A stretch of 64,000 nucleotides of DNA, from positions 48,744 through 112,743 of the forward strand of contig ONAB01000006.1 of the NCBI GenBank assembly GCA_900315705.1. Direction: 5' to 3'. The notes under the pieces were generated by a model that worked only from the letters and a program-made list of their open reading frames with translations, was not told where the DNA came from and searched no databases. A program made the position numbers and the translations under genes. Shown here piece by piece: positions 25,743 to 33,586 of this stretch (position 1 is the stretch's first letter; each line of letters opens with the position of its first letter). Source of the stretch: an uncultured Bacteroidales bacterium (lineage in GTDB: Bacteria > Bacteroidota > Bacteroidia > Bacteroidales > WCHB1-69).

Positions 25743-25956
25743 GTGATTATTACGAAAAAGTTCGTTACGAAAAAATTCAGAACCTGGCTGCTGGCGGTTG
25801 CCACTTCTGAACGCCCCTTTCACCCACGGGGAGATCGGCGTGCTGATGCGCAAAGGGCAGGACGACCTGCTGGAGCTGGTGAACGGCGTCATCCGCCGGA
25901 TGAAAGCCGACGGCTCGCTCCAACGGCTGTGCGAGAAATACGGACTGCCGTATTGA
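25743..25956 (+). pseudogene. Remnant of a solute-binding protein (family 3), internally deleted
   Basis: A GTG at 25743 opens a signal-peptide-like start (KKFRTWLLAVAT). From 25810, in another frame, the sequence NAPFTHGEIGVLMRKGQDD...LQRLCEKYGLPY ends at TGA 25954. That end is the typical C-terminus of periplasmic amino-acid-binding proteins (SBP family 3). About 200 central residues are missing and the frame is shifted at the joint, so this is a deletion relic. Confidence 0.65.
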
Positions 25957-25974
25957 ATAAACAGATAACGCTCT

Positions 25975-26550
25975 ATGACCGACATAATGACACCCCAGCA
26001 GCGGCACTACTGTATGTCGCGGATCCGCAGCAAGGACACCACGCCCGAGAAGCGAGTGCGGCAGTGGCTGTGGAAACACGGCTATCGCTACCGCCTCAAC
26101 GTGAAGGGCGTGCCGGGGAAACCTGACATCGTGATGCGCAAGTACCGGACGGCGATTTTCGTGAACGGGTGTTTTTGGCACGGACACGATGTTGTGTGGT
26201 CTTCCGTAAAGACGGGGCGCGCCCCGTCTCTACAAATCGAGAATTCAGCCTGTTGCAAAATACCGAAGACGAATCGGGATTTTTGGGTGGCGAAAATCCG
26301 GCGGAATCAGGAAAGGGATCAGAATAACTATGAGATCCTCTCCGAGAATGGGTGGCAGGTGATTGTGCTTTGGGAGTGTCAGCTGAAGCCCAAGAAACTG
26401 GAGCAGACGATGCGCGAGGTGGAGGTGGCGCTCCAAGACTACTACCTTCGTACTTTCAGTCGCAAAGCAAAACCCTACATCCATATTGACGAGGAGGAGA
26501 TGCTGCCGATGGTGGCGGAAGACCCCGAAGAGTATGGACTAAACCTTTAA
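25975..26550 (+). CDS. vsr: Vsr-type very-short-patch repair endonuclease with repeat insertion
   Basis: Vsr nicks beside T-G mismatches left by deamination of 5-methylcytosine. The 191-residue protein has MTPQQRHYCMSRIRSKDTTPE, the catalytic PD at 50-51, GCFWHGHD at 65-72 and PKTNRDFWVAKIRRN from 97. Between HGH and PKTN there are about 17 extra residues, and this insert is the 28-bp palindrome at 26206-26233 plus flank, translated in frame (SVKTGRAPSLQIE). The zinc-site cysteine that should follow HGHD is displaced to Cys93/94. Whether the enzyme still works is open. It precedes a MutT and a nuclease gene. Confidence 0.88.
   Translation: MTDIMTPQQRHYCMSRIRSKDTTPEKRVRQWLWKHGYRYRLNVKGVPGKPDIVMRKYRTAIFVNGCFWHGHDVVWSSVKTGRAPSLQIENSACCKIPKTNRDFWVAKIRRNQERDQNNYEILSENGWQVIVLWECQLKPKKLEQTMREVEVALQDYYLRTFSRKAKPYIHIDEEEMLPMVAEDPEEYGLNL
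26206..26233. repeat. 28-bp palindromic repeat, copy 1 (inside vsr)
   Basis: GTAAAGACGGGGCG joined to its reverse complement with one mismatch. Same family as 31048-31075 and 46691-46718. It lies wholly within coding sequence and keeps the frame. Confidence 0.88.
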
Positions 26551-26558
26551 AGAACAAT

Positions 26559-26951
26559 ATGAAACACATCACCGTAGCAGCAGCCATCATTCACGATGAA
26601 AAGAACCGCATCTTCGCCACCCAAAGGGGCGCCGGCGACTGGAAGGACTGGTGGGAGTTCCCCGGCGGAAAAATCGAACCTGGCGAAACACCTGAGGAAG
26701 CCCTCAAACGGGAGATTTGGGAGGAACTGGAGACGCACATCGCCGTGGAGCACTTAGTGCATACGGTGGAATGGGACTACCCGAAATTCCACCTTACGAT
26801 GCACTGCTTCTGGTGCCACGTAGAGAGCGGCGAACTCGTCCTCAAAGAACACGAAGCGGCCAAATGGCTGAAACCCGAAGAGTGGGAAAGCGTGCAGTGG
26901 CTGCCGGCAGACTGGGGAGTGATTGAAATACTGAAAGAAAAAATCGTATAA
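26559..26951 (+). CDS. MutT-like Nudix hydrolase, copy 2
   Basis: A 130-residue paralogue of the protein at 22892, roughly 80 percent identical, with the same Nudix box (GGKIEPGETPEEALKREIWEEL, residues 36-57). It ends in ILKEKIV, which is probably the unaltered form of the C-terminus that copy 1 lost to the repeat. It starts 8 bp behind vsr, so the two are likely co-transcribed; nucleotide-pool cleaning beside mismatch repair is a plausible pairing. Confidence 0.92.
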   Translation: MKHITVAAAIIHDEKNRIFATQRGAGDWKDWWEFPGGKIEPGETPEEALKREIWEELETHIAVEHLVHTVEWDYPKFHLTMHCFWCHVESGELVLKEHEAAKWLKPEEWESVQWLPADWGVIEILKEKIV

Positions 26952-26971
26952 CTAATTTTTTATTTCGAATT

Positions 26972-27952
26972 ATGGAGAACCAAGAATCCTACAACGACTT
27001 TAAGAAAAGAATATACAACTACCTTTCAAAAGATAAAGACATTAAATATGGAGATGTAATATTTGAACCCATAAAAGAAATTATAACTGAAATACAACAT
27101 AGCAAGTTTGCTTTTAAGCCACACCGGATGGCAGAAGCTAATCACATAGCTAGTTCTCAAACGGCTTGCCTCAATCTTTTTATCCCGATTTTGAATAGTA
27201 CTAGCGTCAACTCTATTCTTAAAGCATCTGGAGTTGCTCCTTCTGATTTTGACAAGATTGATAGAACTTCCTTGTTGAATGGTTACCGCATTGAATTTTG
27301 GGATTCCACAGACATCACAAAAAAGGGATTATTAGGTGATCACAGTAAAACAGCAGGTACTGATTCAGATATAGCCATTGCCTATCGTGACCTAAATGAT
27401 GAGTTATGTCTATGGCTTATTGAACATAAATTGACAGAAAAAGAGTTTACCCCTTGCGGTGGATATCGAAGTAAAAACTTAAATAACACAACTGAACGCA
27501 AGAAAGGCTGCGAAACATCCTCTATCGAAGATATATGTCATAATCCCAATATATGCCATTATGCGTGCTATTGCCACTACGAATATTGGAATATTATGAA
27601 TACGATGGGAGGGAAAGAGTTCTTCTCGGGCAATTATGATAAGAGTAAAGGTTGTCCATTTAGAAACGGAATGAATCAGTTGTGGCGAAACCAACTTTTG
27701 GCGTTAGCTTTAGAAAAACAAGGCACATATAAAAAGGTGTATTTTTCAGTGGTTCTTCATCCTGAAAACACTTTTTTGAATGATACAATGCAACACTACG
27801 AGGAACTAACTAATCATTCCTCAAAGTTCAGCTATTTTACTTCAGACAAACTTGTTGAGGCCGCAACTATTGACCATACGTTAAAAGATTGGGTCAACTG
27901 GTATAAGGAAATGTATTATGGCTTAAAAAAAGAAAAAGCAGTTGATAGATAA
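26972..27952 (+). CDS. PGN_0703-like putative restriction endonuclease
   Basis: A 326-residue protein with a PD-(D/E)XK-like core: GTDSDIAIAYRD near residues 129-140 and ELCLWLIEHKLTEKEF near 145-160 supply Asp and Glu-X-Lys. This fits the PGN_0703-type nuclease-like family as I remember it. A cysteine-rich stretch follows (CHNPNICHYACYCHYEYW, residues 188-205, and GCPF), which may bind zinc or an Fe-S cluster. It is AT-rich compared with its neighbours, which suggests transfer. It follows the second MutT by 20 bp. Confidence 0.7.
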   Translation: MENQESYNDFKKRIYNYLSKDKDIKYGDVIFEPIKEIITEIQHSKFAFKPHRMAEANHIASSQTACLNLFIPILNSTSVNSILKASGVAPSDFDKIDRTSLLNGYRIEFWDSTDITKKGLLGDHSKTAGTDSDIAIAYRDLNDELCLWLIEHKLTEKEFTPCGGYRSKNLNNTTERKKGCETSSIEDICHNPNICHYACYCHYEYWNIMNTMGGKEFFSGNYDKSKGCPFRNGMNQLWRNQLLALALEKQGTYKKVYFSVVLHPENTFLNDTMQHYEELTNHSSKFSYFTSDKLVEAATIDHTLKDWVNWYKEMYYGLKKEKAVDR

Positions 27953-27968
27953 GACAAAAATAACACCT

Positions 27969-29174
27969 ATGAGCATTGCTGTCTATACCCTCACCTCTAC
28001 CCTGCACGACTCACAGGCGGTGGATACACTCACAGAAGAGTTTCTAACCTCCTTGAATGTCCCATACATTCTGAAAGGAGACGATTTTTCGGACTACGGT
28101 TCCCACGACTTGGACTTGATTTTCGTGCGGACGGGTGGCACCGAAGGCCTCTTTCAGCAACTGATGCCAACATTAGCCGGGAAATCGGAGGCTCCGTTCT
28201 ATCTTCTGGCTTCCGACAAGAGCAACTCGTTAGCCGCCTCACTAGAAATTCTCTCCTACCTGCAGCAACAGGGAAAACGAGGCGAAATCCTGCACGGAAA
28301 TCCCGAACACATCGTCTCTCGCATCCAGATACTGTGTCGGGTGGAAGTGGCTATCAAGCGGTTGCGCCAGTGCCGACTCGGCATCATCGGCAAACCGTCC
28401 GATTGGCTCATTGCCAGCCACGCGGATGCAGATGTCGTTCGGAAGAAACTAGGCATAGAATTGTTGGAGATTCCTATGAGCGAACTGTTGGATACATTGT
28501 CCGCAACTCCGGAATCTGTGCCTACGGAACATTGCGATATACCAGCAGTCAATGAGGCATTGCCCGATGCTTACCGCATCTATGAGGCATTGAAAAACGT
28601 GGTGCAAAAATACGATCTGCAAGGGTTTACAATCCGTTGTTTCGATTTGTTGGATGCTGTCCACAATACCGGCTGCTGGGCGTTGGCGAAGCTGAACGCG
28701 GAAGGTTATATTGCAGGTTGCGAGGGCGATGTTCCCACTATGCTGACTATGATGCTGCTCCGCGCCCTGACCGGCACGTCCTCTTTCCAAGCGAACCCCG
28801 CCAGCATCCATCCCGAAACGGGCGAAATCCTCTTCGCCCACTGCACCATCCCTTTTGATATGGTGCCTCACTATGAATTAGACACGCATTTCGAATCGGG
28901 AATCGGGGTGGGCATACGCGGTTTCGTTCCGGAAGGACCTGTCTCAATTTGCAAAGTTTCGGGAGATTTGTCACGGGCGTTCATCGCGGAAGGGAAACTG
29001 ATTCGCAGTCAGGTAAAACCGGACCTCTGCCGCACGCAGTTAGTGGTGCGTCTCGCAAACCCGTCCGAAACCGAATACTTTTTGACAAATCCTATTGGGA
29101 ATCACCACATTATCGTAGTCGGACAGCACGCAGAAGCACTGAAAGCGTTGTTACGGAGAATAAATATTTTCTGA
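27969..29174 (+). CDS. L-fucose/L-arabinose isomerase-like protein
   Basis: A 401-residue protein starting at ATG 27969, just after the nuclease gene. The N-terminal half is alpha/beta (LIFVRTGGTEGLF, LGIIGKPSDWLIAS). The second half has EGDVPTMLTMMLLRALTG, which resembles the metal-site region of fucose isomerase-fold proteins, and HYELDTHFESGIGVGIRG. A sugar isomerase function is an inference from fold; several such proteins are uncharacterised. Its TGA stop is the first codon of repeat copy B. Confidence 0.7.
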   Translation: MSIAVYTLTSTLHDSQAVDTLTEEFLTSLNVPYILKGDDFSDYGSHDLDLIFVRTGGTEGLFQQLMPTLAGKSEAPFYLLASDKSNSLAASLEILSYLQQQGKRGEILHGNPEHIVSRIQILCRVEVAIKRLRQCRLGIIGKPSDWLIASHADADVVRKKLGIELLEIPMSELLDTLSATPESVPTEHCDIPAVNEALPDAYRIYEALKNVVQKYDLQGFTIRCFDLLDAVHNTGCWALAKLNAEGYIAGCEGDVPTMLTMMLLRALTGTSSFQANPASIHPETGEILFAHCTIPFDMVPHYELDTHFESGIGVGIRGFVPEGPVSICKVSGDLSRAFIAEGKLIRSQVKPDLCRTQLVVRLANPSETEYFLTNPIGNHHIIVVGQHAEALKALLRRINIF

Positions 29175-29277
29175 ATTATCCTCTTGAATCTTGTAAATAT
29201 CCTGTCTGCGTATTTCTGCGAGTTCGGCGGGCATATAATTGTCCCGCAGACCACGCAGATTAACGCAGATTATCACA
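29174..29277 (-). repeat. 104-bp intergenic repeat, copy B (inverted)
   Basis: Reverse complement of copy A with about 11 differences. It begins at the last base of the isomerase-like stop codon. AT-rich sequence with a relic frame follows up to 29540. Confidence 0.9.
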
Positions 29278-29383
29278 CCGTTTTTTTAACAAGACTTAAA
29301 GGGATAATTCCGAATGTTTTTGATACTTTTGCCGAATGAATTTTATTACAAATCCAGCAATCAAACACTAAAGTAAATATACG

Positions 29384-29461
29384 ATGACCACCTATTACAA
29401 TTTTGAGCATTCAACAAAAACAAAAGTGGTTGGAAGTGCCCCGGGGAAACGATGGAAATAA
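29384..29461 (+). pseudogene. Short frame, probable gene relic
   Basis: A 25-codon frame (MTTYYNFEHSTKTKVVGS, then stop) sits 53 bp behind a TACTTTTG element at 29324-29331. An overlapping frame from 29452 reads MEINSYLCRNDAEVLGNIF and ends at 29529. The pattern of promoter, short start and short end resembles the deletion relic at 25743. The parent gene is not recognised. Confidence 0.3.
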
Positions 29462-29550
29462 ACTCCTATCTCTGTCGCAACGATGCGGAAGTACTGGGAA
29501 ATATCTTTAAGGAACTTGGCGTGCGGTAGAGCGGCTAGCTGAAGATTTTG

Positions 29551-29558
29551 TATTTTTG
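29551..29558 (+). promoter_or_regulatory. -7 promoter element of the lipoprotein gene
   Basis: TATTTTTG, 37 bp before the ATG at 29596. Confidence 0.6.
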
Positions 29559-29595
29559 CACTCCGTTTTTAGCGAATAATTTAAACCCCAATACT

Positions 29596-30513
29596 ATGAA
29601 AAAAATCCTCATTTTTTCCATCGCCGCGTTCCTGTTTGCTGCGTGCAGTGATTCTGAAAAACAGCTGCAGAAACGTGCGGCCGAGCTGTGCCAGTACATC
29701 CCCGACCACGAACTGTCGGAGAAGTCGAAACCGTATATGACAGCAGATTTCTACAACGTGCTGGACACGATGTTCAACCAACTGCCGGAGTTCGAGGCTA
29801 TGGACCACGAATGGCTCTACTATTTCGTGACCGACAACGGCGGCACCATCGCCGACTTTGAAGTGGCCGGCGTGGAGAAGACCGACAACACCCACGCGGT
29901 CGCCACCATCAAGGTGCGCCAGAAATGGGAGGACGGTTCGTTTGATGAAAACTCTGACGTAGAGGAACATAAGCTCTATATGGAGAAGGTGAACGGCCAA
30001 TGGCTGATATCCGACTTCGACGGGCACAAGGCCGACTGCATCCGCCATATCGCCATCAACAAAAAGGAACAGGTGGTGCGCAACGCCATCAGCGACTATC
30101 TGGTGAATGAGATTGGCGAGCACTACCAGAAAGGCGAACTCTGCATCCCTATGATGATTATGGTGCACGAAGAGGACGAACTCTTTATGGGCGACTTCTG
30201 GGTGTACTGGTACGACAAATCCGGCGACACGCTGAAGTGCGTCTCCGGCGGTAACCACGCGGGCCTAATGACCCTGAAGAAGGAAGGCGACCAGTACAAG
30301 GTGGTCTCCTTCGAGCAAACCGTTGACGGGGCCGGCAACGAGGCCAGCGCCCAACGTATCTTCGGCAGCTATTTCGACATCTACCAGAATATCCACTCCA
30401 ACGACAAGGTCCGCGAAGCCGTCCGTCAGGAGCAGCTGCGTGAGTTCGTGAAAAAACACAACCTCAACGTCAAATACTATCAGGACTTCGGCTGGCCTGC
30501 CGTGCAGCTGTAA
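29596..30513 (+). CDS. Hypothetical lipoprotein
   Basis: A 305-residue lipoprotein with signal peptide MKKILIFSIAAFLFAAC, where the lipobox Cys is followed by SDSEKQ. An NTF2-like or DUF4878-type fold is possible around GVEKTDNTHAVATIKVRQKW and VNGQWLISDFDG, but I am not certain. No catalytic motif is visible. It precedes the DUF456 gene by 19 bp and probably shares its transcript. Confidence 0.7.
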   Translation: MKKILIFSIAAFLFAACSDSEKQLQKRAAELCQYIPDHELSEKSKPYMTADFYNVLDTMFNQLPEFEAMDHEWLYYFVTDNGGTIADFEVAGVEKTDNTHAVATIKVRQKWEDGSFDENSDVEEHKLYMEKVNGQWLISDFDGHKADCIRHIAINKKEQVVRNAISDYLVNEIGEHYQKGELCIPMMIMVHEEDELFMGDFWVYWYDKSGDTLKCVSGGNHAGLMTLKKEGDQYKVVSFEQTVDGAGNEASAQRIFGSYFDIYQNIHSNDKVREAVRQEQLREFVKKHNLNVKYYQDFGWPAVQL

Positions 30514-30532
30514 CGTTCCCAAGGAGACTCCT

Positions 30533-31051
30533 ATGAACACCCTGCTCATCATCCTTGCCGTCGTCTGCGCCCTGGCCGGCATTGTGGGGGCCATTGTGCC
30601 CGTGCTGCCCGGACCGCCCATTGCCTGGCTGGCCGTGCTGTTGCTAAGTTTCACGCCCTGCAGCAACGACCTCACCGCCACCTTCCTGATTGTCACGGCG
30701 GTCCTGGCGGTCGTCATCACCGTCCTCGACTACCTCGTGCCCGCTTGGGGCACCAAGCGCTTCGGGGGCACCAAAGCCGGCACCAAAGGCAGCACCATCG
30801 GCCTGCTGGTGGCCGTTTTCGTGCTGCCTGTTTTGGGCCTCACCCTCGGGCCCTTCGGCCTGACCAGCCTTCTGCTGGGACCCTTCGTGGGCGCCTATAT
30901 CGGTGAGGTGACGCAAAACACCTCCAGTCAGCAAGCCCTGCGCTCCGCATTCGGCAGCTTCATCGGCTTCCTGACCGGCACGTTTATCAAACTGGTGTAT
31001 GCCATCGTCATCACCGTTTACGTTACCAAAGACATCATTCAGGGATTGTAG
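30533..31051 (+). CDS. DUF456 membrane protein
   Basis: A 172-residue inner-membrane protein of the DUF456 family. GAIVPVLPGPPIAWLAVLLL, LDYLVPAWGTKRFGGTKAGTKGS and the LGPFVGAYIGE loop are the conserved parts, with about five membrane helices. Function unknown. Its TAG stop lies inside the 28-bp palindrome (31048-31075), so the insertion probably set the present end of the protein. Confidence 0.88.
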   Translation: MNTLLIILAVVCALAGIVGAIVPVLPGPPIAWLAVLLLSFTPCSNDLTATFLIVTAVLAVVITVLDYLVPAWGTKRFGGTKAGTKGSTIGLLVAVFVLPVLGLTLGPFGLTSLLLGPFVGAYIGEVTQNTSSQQALRSAFGSFIGFLTGTFIKLVYAIVITVYVTKDIIQGL

Positions 31052-31075
31052 AGACTGGGCGCGCCCCGTCTCTAC
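31048..31075. repeat. 28-bp palindromic repeat, copy 2
   Basis: GTAGAGACTGGGCG with its near-perfect reverse complement (one mismatch). It covers the stop of the DUF456 gene and lies between two convergent genes, where it could also help end both transcripts. Confidence 0.88.
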
Positions 31076-31077
31076 GG

Positions 31078-32349
31078 TTATTGGTGCGGGGAATTCTGGA
31101 TATATTGAATGGCGGCGGCGAGTTGCGGCAGCAGGTCGCCGTCGTGATCCTTTCGCAAGATAATCTCATCGGGCACAATGCCAATGCCCTCCTGCACCTG
31201 GCCGTTGATCAGGGCCTCGAACGAGGAGGTATAGACATAATGGTGCCCTCTCATCGACTGGTCGCCGAAAGGACCGCCGTAGTGGAGGTTGATGCTGGTG
31301 GCGGGCTGCAAAGGGCCCGTACCTCCGTAGGTGCGCTCGCCAATGATGTGGGCCGTAGGCAACACCCCCTTGATGACAAAAGGCTCTATCTCGCCCATAC
31401 TCACCGAGTTGATGTCGCACAGCACCACGTATGGGATATTCTCCGCTGTCAGGTCGCGATGATAGGTAGGATTGGGGAAGAGGTAATAGGGAGTCCAGGC
31501 GGAGTATTCCAAACGTCCGGGGCCCTCCTTGTAACGGGTTCTTATTATCTCCGTGCGCTGGTTGAGGAAACTGCCCACCAGATAGTCAAGGTCGTCCTGA
31601 TAGCCGCCACGGTTGGCGCGGTTGTCAAGGATAACGCCAGCCAGCTCGCTGCGAGGTGTCTCCACGATGGCACGCAGCCAGTGGTCAATCAGCTCGGCGC
31701 CTTCCCCACCCTCTCGCATCACCGGGGTGATGGCCGCCACAGTCTGCCACAGATAGGGGATCTTGCGACCATCCGGCAGCTCAAACAGACAGTAGTGGTA
31801 TGTGACAGTAGTGCCCAATTCCGCCACATAAGTGGTGCAGGTCTCGTGGGTCAACACTGTATATTCCCAAGCTATCTGGTTGAGAAACTCATTCATCCGG
31901 CTCTGTTCCTGCGAGGCTGACTCGTAATAGTAATCCCTGGAACTGACCTCATCGCTGCCGGGCTGCACATACAGAATCTGAAAATCAGCGGGGTCGGGGT
32001 GCAGGTTGCGGATGGCCACCAACATATGGTGGTCTTTCATCCCGCCCATCATCTGCCTGTAAACTTGCGCAAGATCCTCGGTTGGTATCGTGCCCCCCGA
32101 CTCCACAATTCTGTCAAACTCCTGGAACTTAGGCAAAAAACGTTCATAGGCCGCATCCCAGTCGGTGGTATCCACATCCCAAAACACATAGCCCGTGCTG
32201 ATGGCCTTCCACAAGAACTCGAATTGCTCGGTATAGTTGCTGTAAGCCAGCTGGTCGCTTTCGCCAATGTAAGGCACATAGTCGGCATCGCGGCGGCAGG
32301 CGGAGAAGAGCAAAACCAGAGAAGCGGCCAGTATCCATATCTTTTTCAT
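31078..32349 (-). CDS. S41 family peptidase-like lipoprotein, copy 1
   Basis: A 423-residue lipoprotein (LLFSAC lipobox) with a C-terminal processing peptidase (S41, tail-specific protease) domain. AGVILDNRANRGGYQDD corresponds to the LDLRxNxGG strand. The nucleophile is probably the first or second Ser in DINSVSMGEIE. An N-terminal helical segment contains EFLWKAISTGYVFWDVDTTDWD, shared with the gene at 37473. The lysine partner is not obvious, so activity is uncertain. It follows the barrel gene by 11 bp. Confidence 0.8.
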   Translation of the reverse strand: MKKIWILAASLVLLFSACRRDADYVPYIGESDQLAYSNYTEQFEFLWKAISTGYVFWDVDTTDWDAAYERFLPKFQEFDRIVESGGTIPTEDLAQVYRQMMGGMKDHHMLVAIRNLHPDPADFQILYVQPGSDEVSSRDYYYESASQEQSRMNEFLNQIAWEYTVLTHETCTTYVAELGTTVTYHYCLFELPDGRKIPYLWQTVAAITPVMREGGEGAELIDHWLRAIVETPRSELAGVILDNRANRGGYQDDLDYLVGSFLNQRTEIIRTRYKEGPGRLEYSAWTPYYLFPNPTYHRDLTAENIPYVVLCDINSVSMGEIEPFVIKGVLPTAHIIGERTYGGTGPLQPATSINLHYGGPFGDQSMRGHHYVYTSSFEALINGQVQEGIGIVPDEIILRKDHDGDLLPQLAAAIQYIQNSPHQ

Positions 32350-32360
32350 TGCAATCGGTT

Positions 32361-33044
32361 TTAGAAGGTGTAGTTGACACCAAAGGTGACAGAAAGTGTG
32401 TTCAGGTAGCGCGGGTCGCGAAGGTGGGGATAGCCTTTGTGGTGGCTGGTGAGGTCGTAGTAGTAGAGCGCCTCGAGGTTGAGGCCCCAGTGGTCGGTAA
32501 TGGCATAGCTTAAGCCGAGTCCGCCGGTGAGGCCGGCACAGAAGCGGCGGTCCTCCGCCGTAAATGTGCGCATCTCGTCAAAATCGTTGAAATAGACATA
32601 GTAGTCGGTCATCCAGTAGGTCTTGCCCACAATATGGTCGCGAAGCCAGAATCCCGCATAGCCGCCCAAGAGGGCGTGGCCGCGCAAATGCTTGCCCCCG
32701 AAGGAGAAGTCCACCGTCACGGGAAGCATCAGATAGAGGTTGTGGTGCTTCGTGTAGAGGGAATCCAGGTAGTTGAGGTGGCGGTCCATCCGGTGCGAGC
32801 GGCGCATCACGCTCAGGTCGGCGCGAATGGCAACCCAGTCCCTGAAGGCATAGCGGGCCTGAATGCCAGCCTCATATCCGCCAACCGGCGAATAGGTCTC
32901 ATCGACACGGCTGGCATCGGAGCGCGTGATGGAAGTGATGTCCCACCCGCCCTTGACGCCTAAAGACCATTGGGCAGAAAGGGAAACTGCCGTCCCGCAA
33001 AACAGCAGGACAAGCAGTATCTTAAGCATAAAATTTTTCTTCAT
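32361..33044 (-). CDS. Outer-membrane beta-barrel protein, copy 1
   Basis: A 227-residue exported protein (signal peptide ending SLSAQ) with the alternating strands and terminal aromatic residue (FGVNYTF) of small outer-membrane barrels, similar to the OMP_b-brl_2/PorT-like group. GLGLSYAITDHWGLNLEALYYYDL is a typical strand pair. It is translated just ahead of the S41 lipoprotein, and the same pairing recurs at 36627-38519. Confidence 0.75.
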   Translation of the reverse strand: MKKNFMLKILLVLLFCGTAVSLSAQWSLGVKGGWDITSITRSDASRVDETYSPVGGYEAGIQARYAFRDWVAIRADLSVMRRSHRMDRHLNYLDSLYTKHHNLYLMLPVTVDFSFGGKHLRGHALLGGYAGFWLRDHIVGKTYWMTDYYVYFNDFDEMRTFTAEDRRFCAGLTGGLGLSYAITDHWGLNLEALYYYDLTSHHKGYPHLRDPRYLNTLSVTFGVNYTF

Positions 33045-33076
33045 CGTAAAATCAGTAATAAAATAAAACGAAAAAG

Positions 33077-33514
33077 CTATTCTTCAGCTTGCAGTTCCTT
33101 CAATTTGTTGGCCAAATCAGGGAAACTGCGTTCCAGGATGATGGGGCGACCGTTAGGATCGACGAAGCAGTGGCGCGACCGGCCGGTCATCACCAGCTCG
33201 CCGCCGGGCAATTTGCGCATTGTGTAGCGGATGGCGAGTCGCACGCCGCGGAACTCCTCCACTTTCACCTCGATTTCCACATTGTCGTCGAAGACGGTGG
33301 GCGTCTTGTATTCACACTCCACGCCAATCACGGGCGAGATGATGCCATCCTCCTCCAGTTTGCGATAGCCGAAGCCAATCTGGTCGAGGAAATCGACGCG
33401 GGCCTCCTCCATCCAGCGCACATAGTTGGAGTGGTGGGCGATGCCCATCTTGTCTGTTTCGTAGTATTTTACATTATGAATGTACGGTTTCATATCGTTT
33501 TTCTCCATATTCAT
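33077..33514 (-). CDS. YbgC-like acyl-CoA thioesterase (hotdog fold)
   Basis: A 145-residue hotdog thioesterase that should hydrolyse short acyl-CoA or acyl-ACP. YYETDKMGIAHHSNYVRWMEEARV contains the family's catalytic Asp and histidines near residues 19-40. Alternative starts lie at 33508 and 33493. A TATTTTTG element at 33535-33542 (minus) gives it its own promoter. The barrel gene follows after 32 bp and may be read from the same transcript. Confidence 0.88.
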   Translation of the reverse strand: MNMEKNDMKPYIHNVKYYETDKMGIAHHSNYVRWMEEARVDFLDQIGFGYRKLEEDGIISPVIGVECEYKTPTVFDDNVEIEVKVEEFRGVRLAIRYTMRKLPGGELVMTGRSRHCFVDPNGRPIILERSFPDLANKLKELQAEE

Positions 33515-33534
33515 ACAACTTTGAAAAAGAGTTG

Positions 33535-33542
33535 CAAAAATA
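33535..33542 (-). promoter_or_regulatory. -7 promoter element of the thioesterase gene
   Basis: TATTTTTG on the minus strand, 20 bp before the first possible start. Confidence 0.6.
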
Positions 33543-33586
33543 CAAGAAAAATCCTAGGGAGCGGTCAACGTTTTAATAACAGCCAA

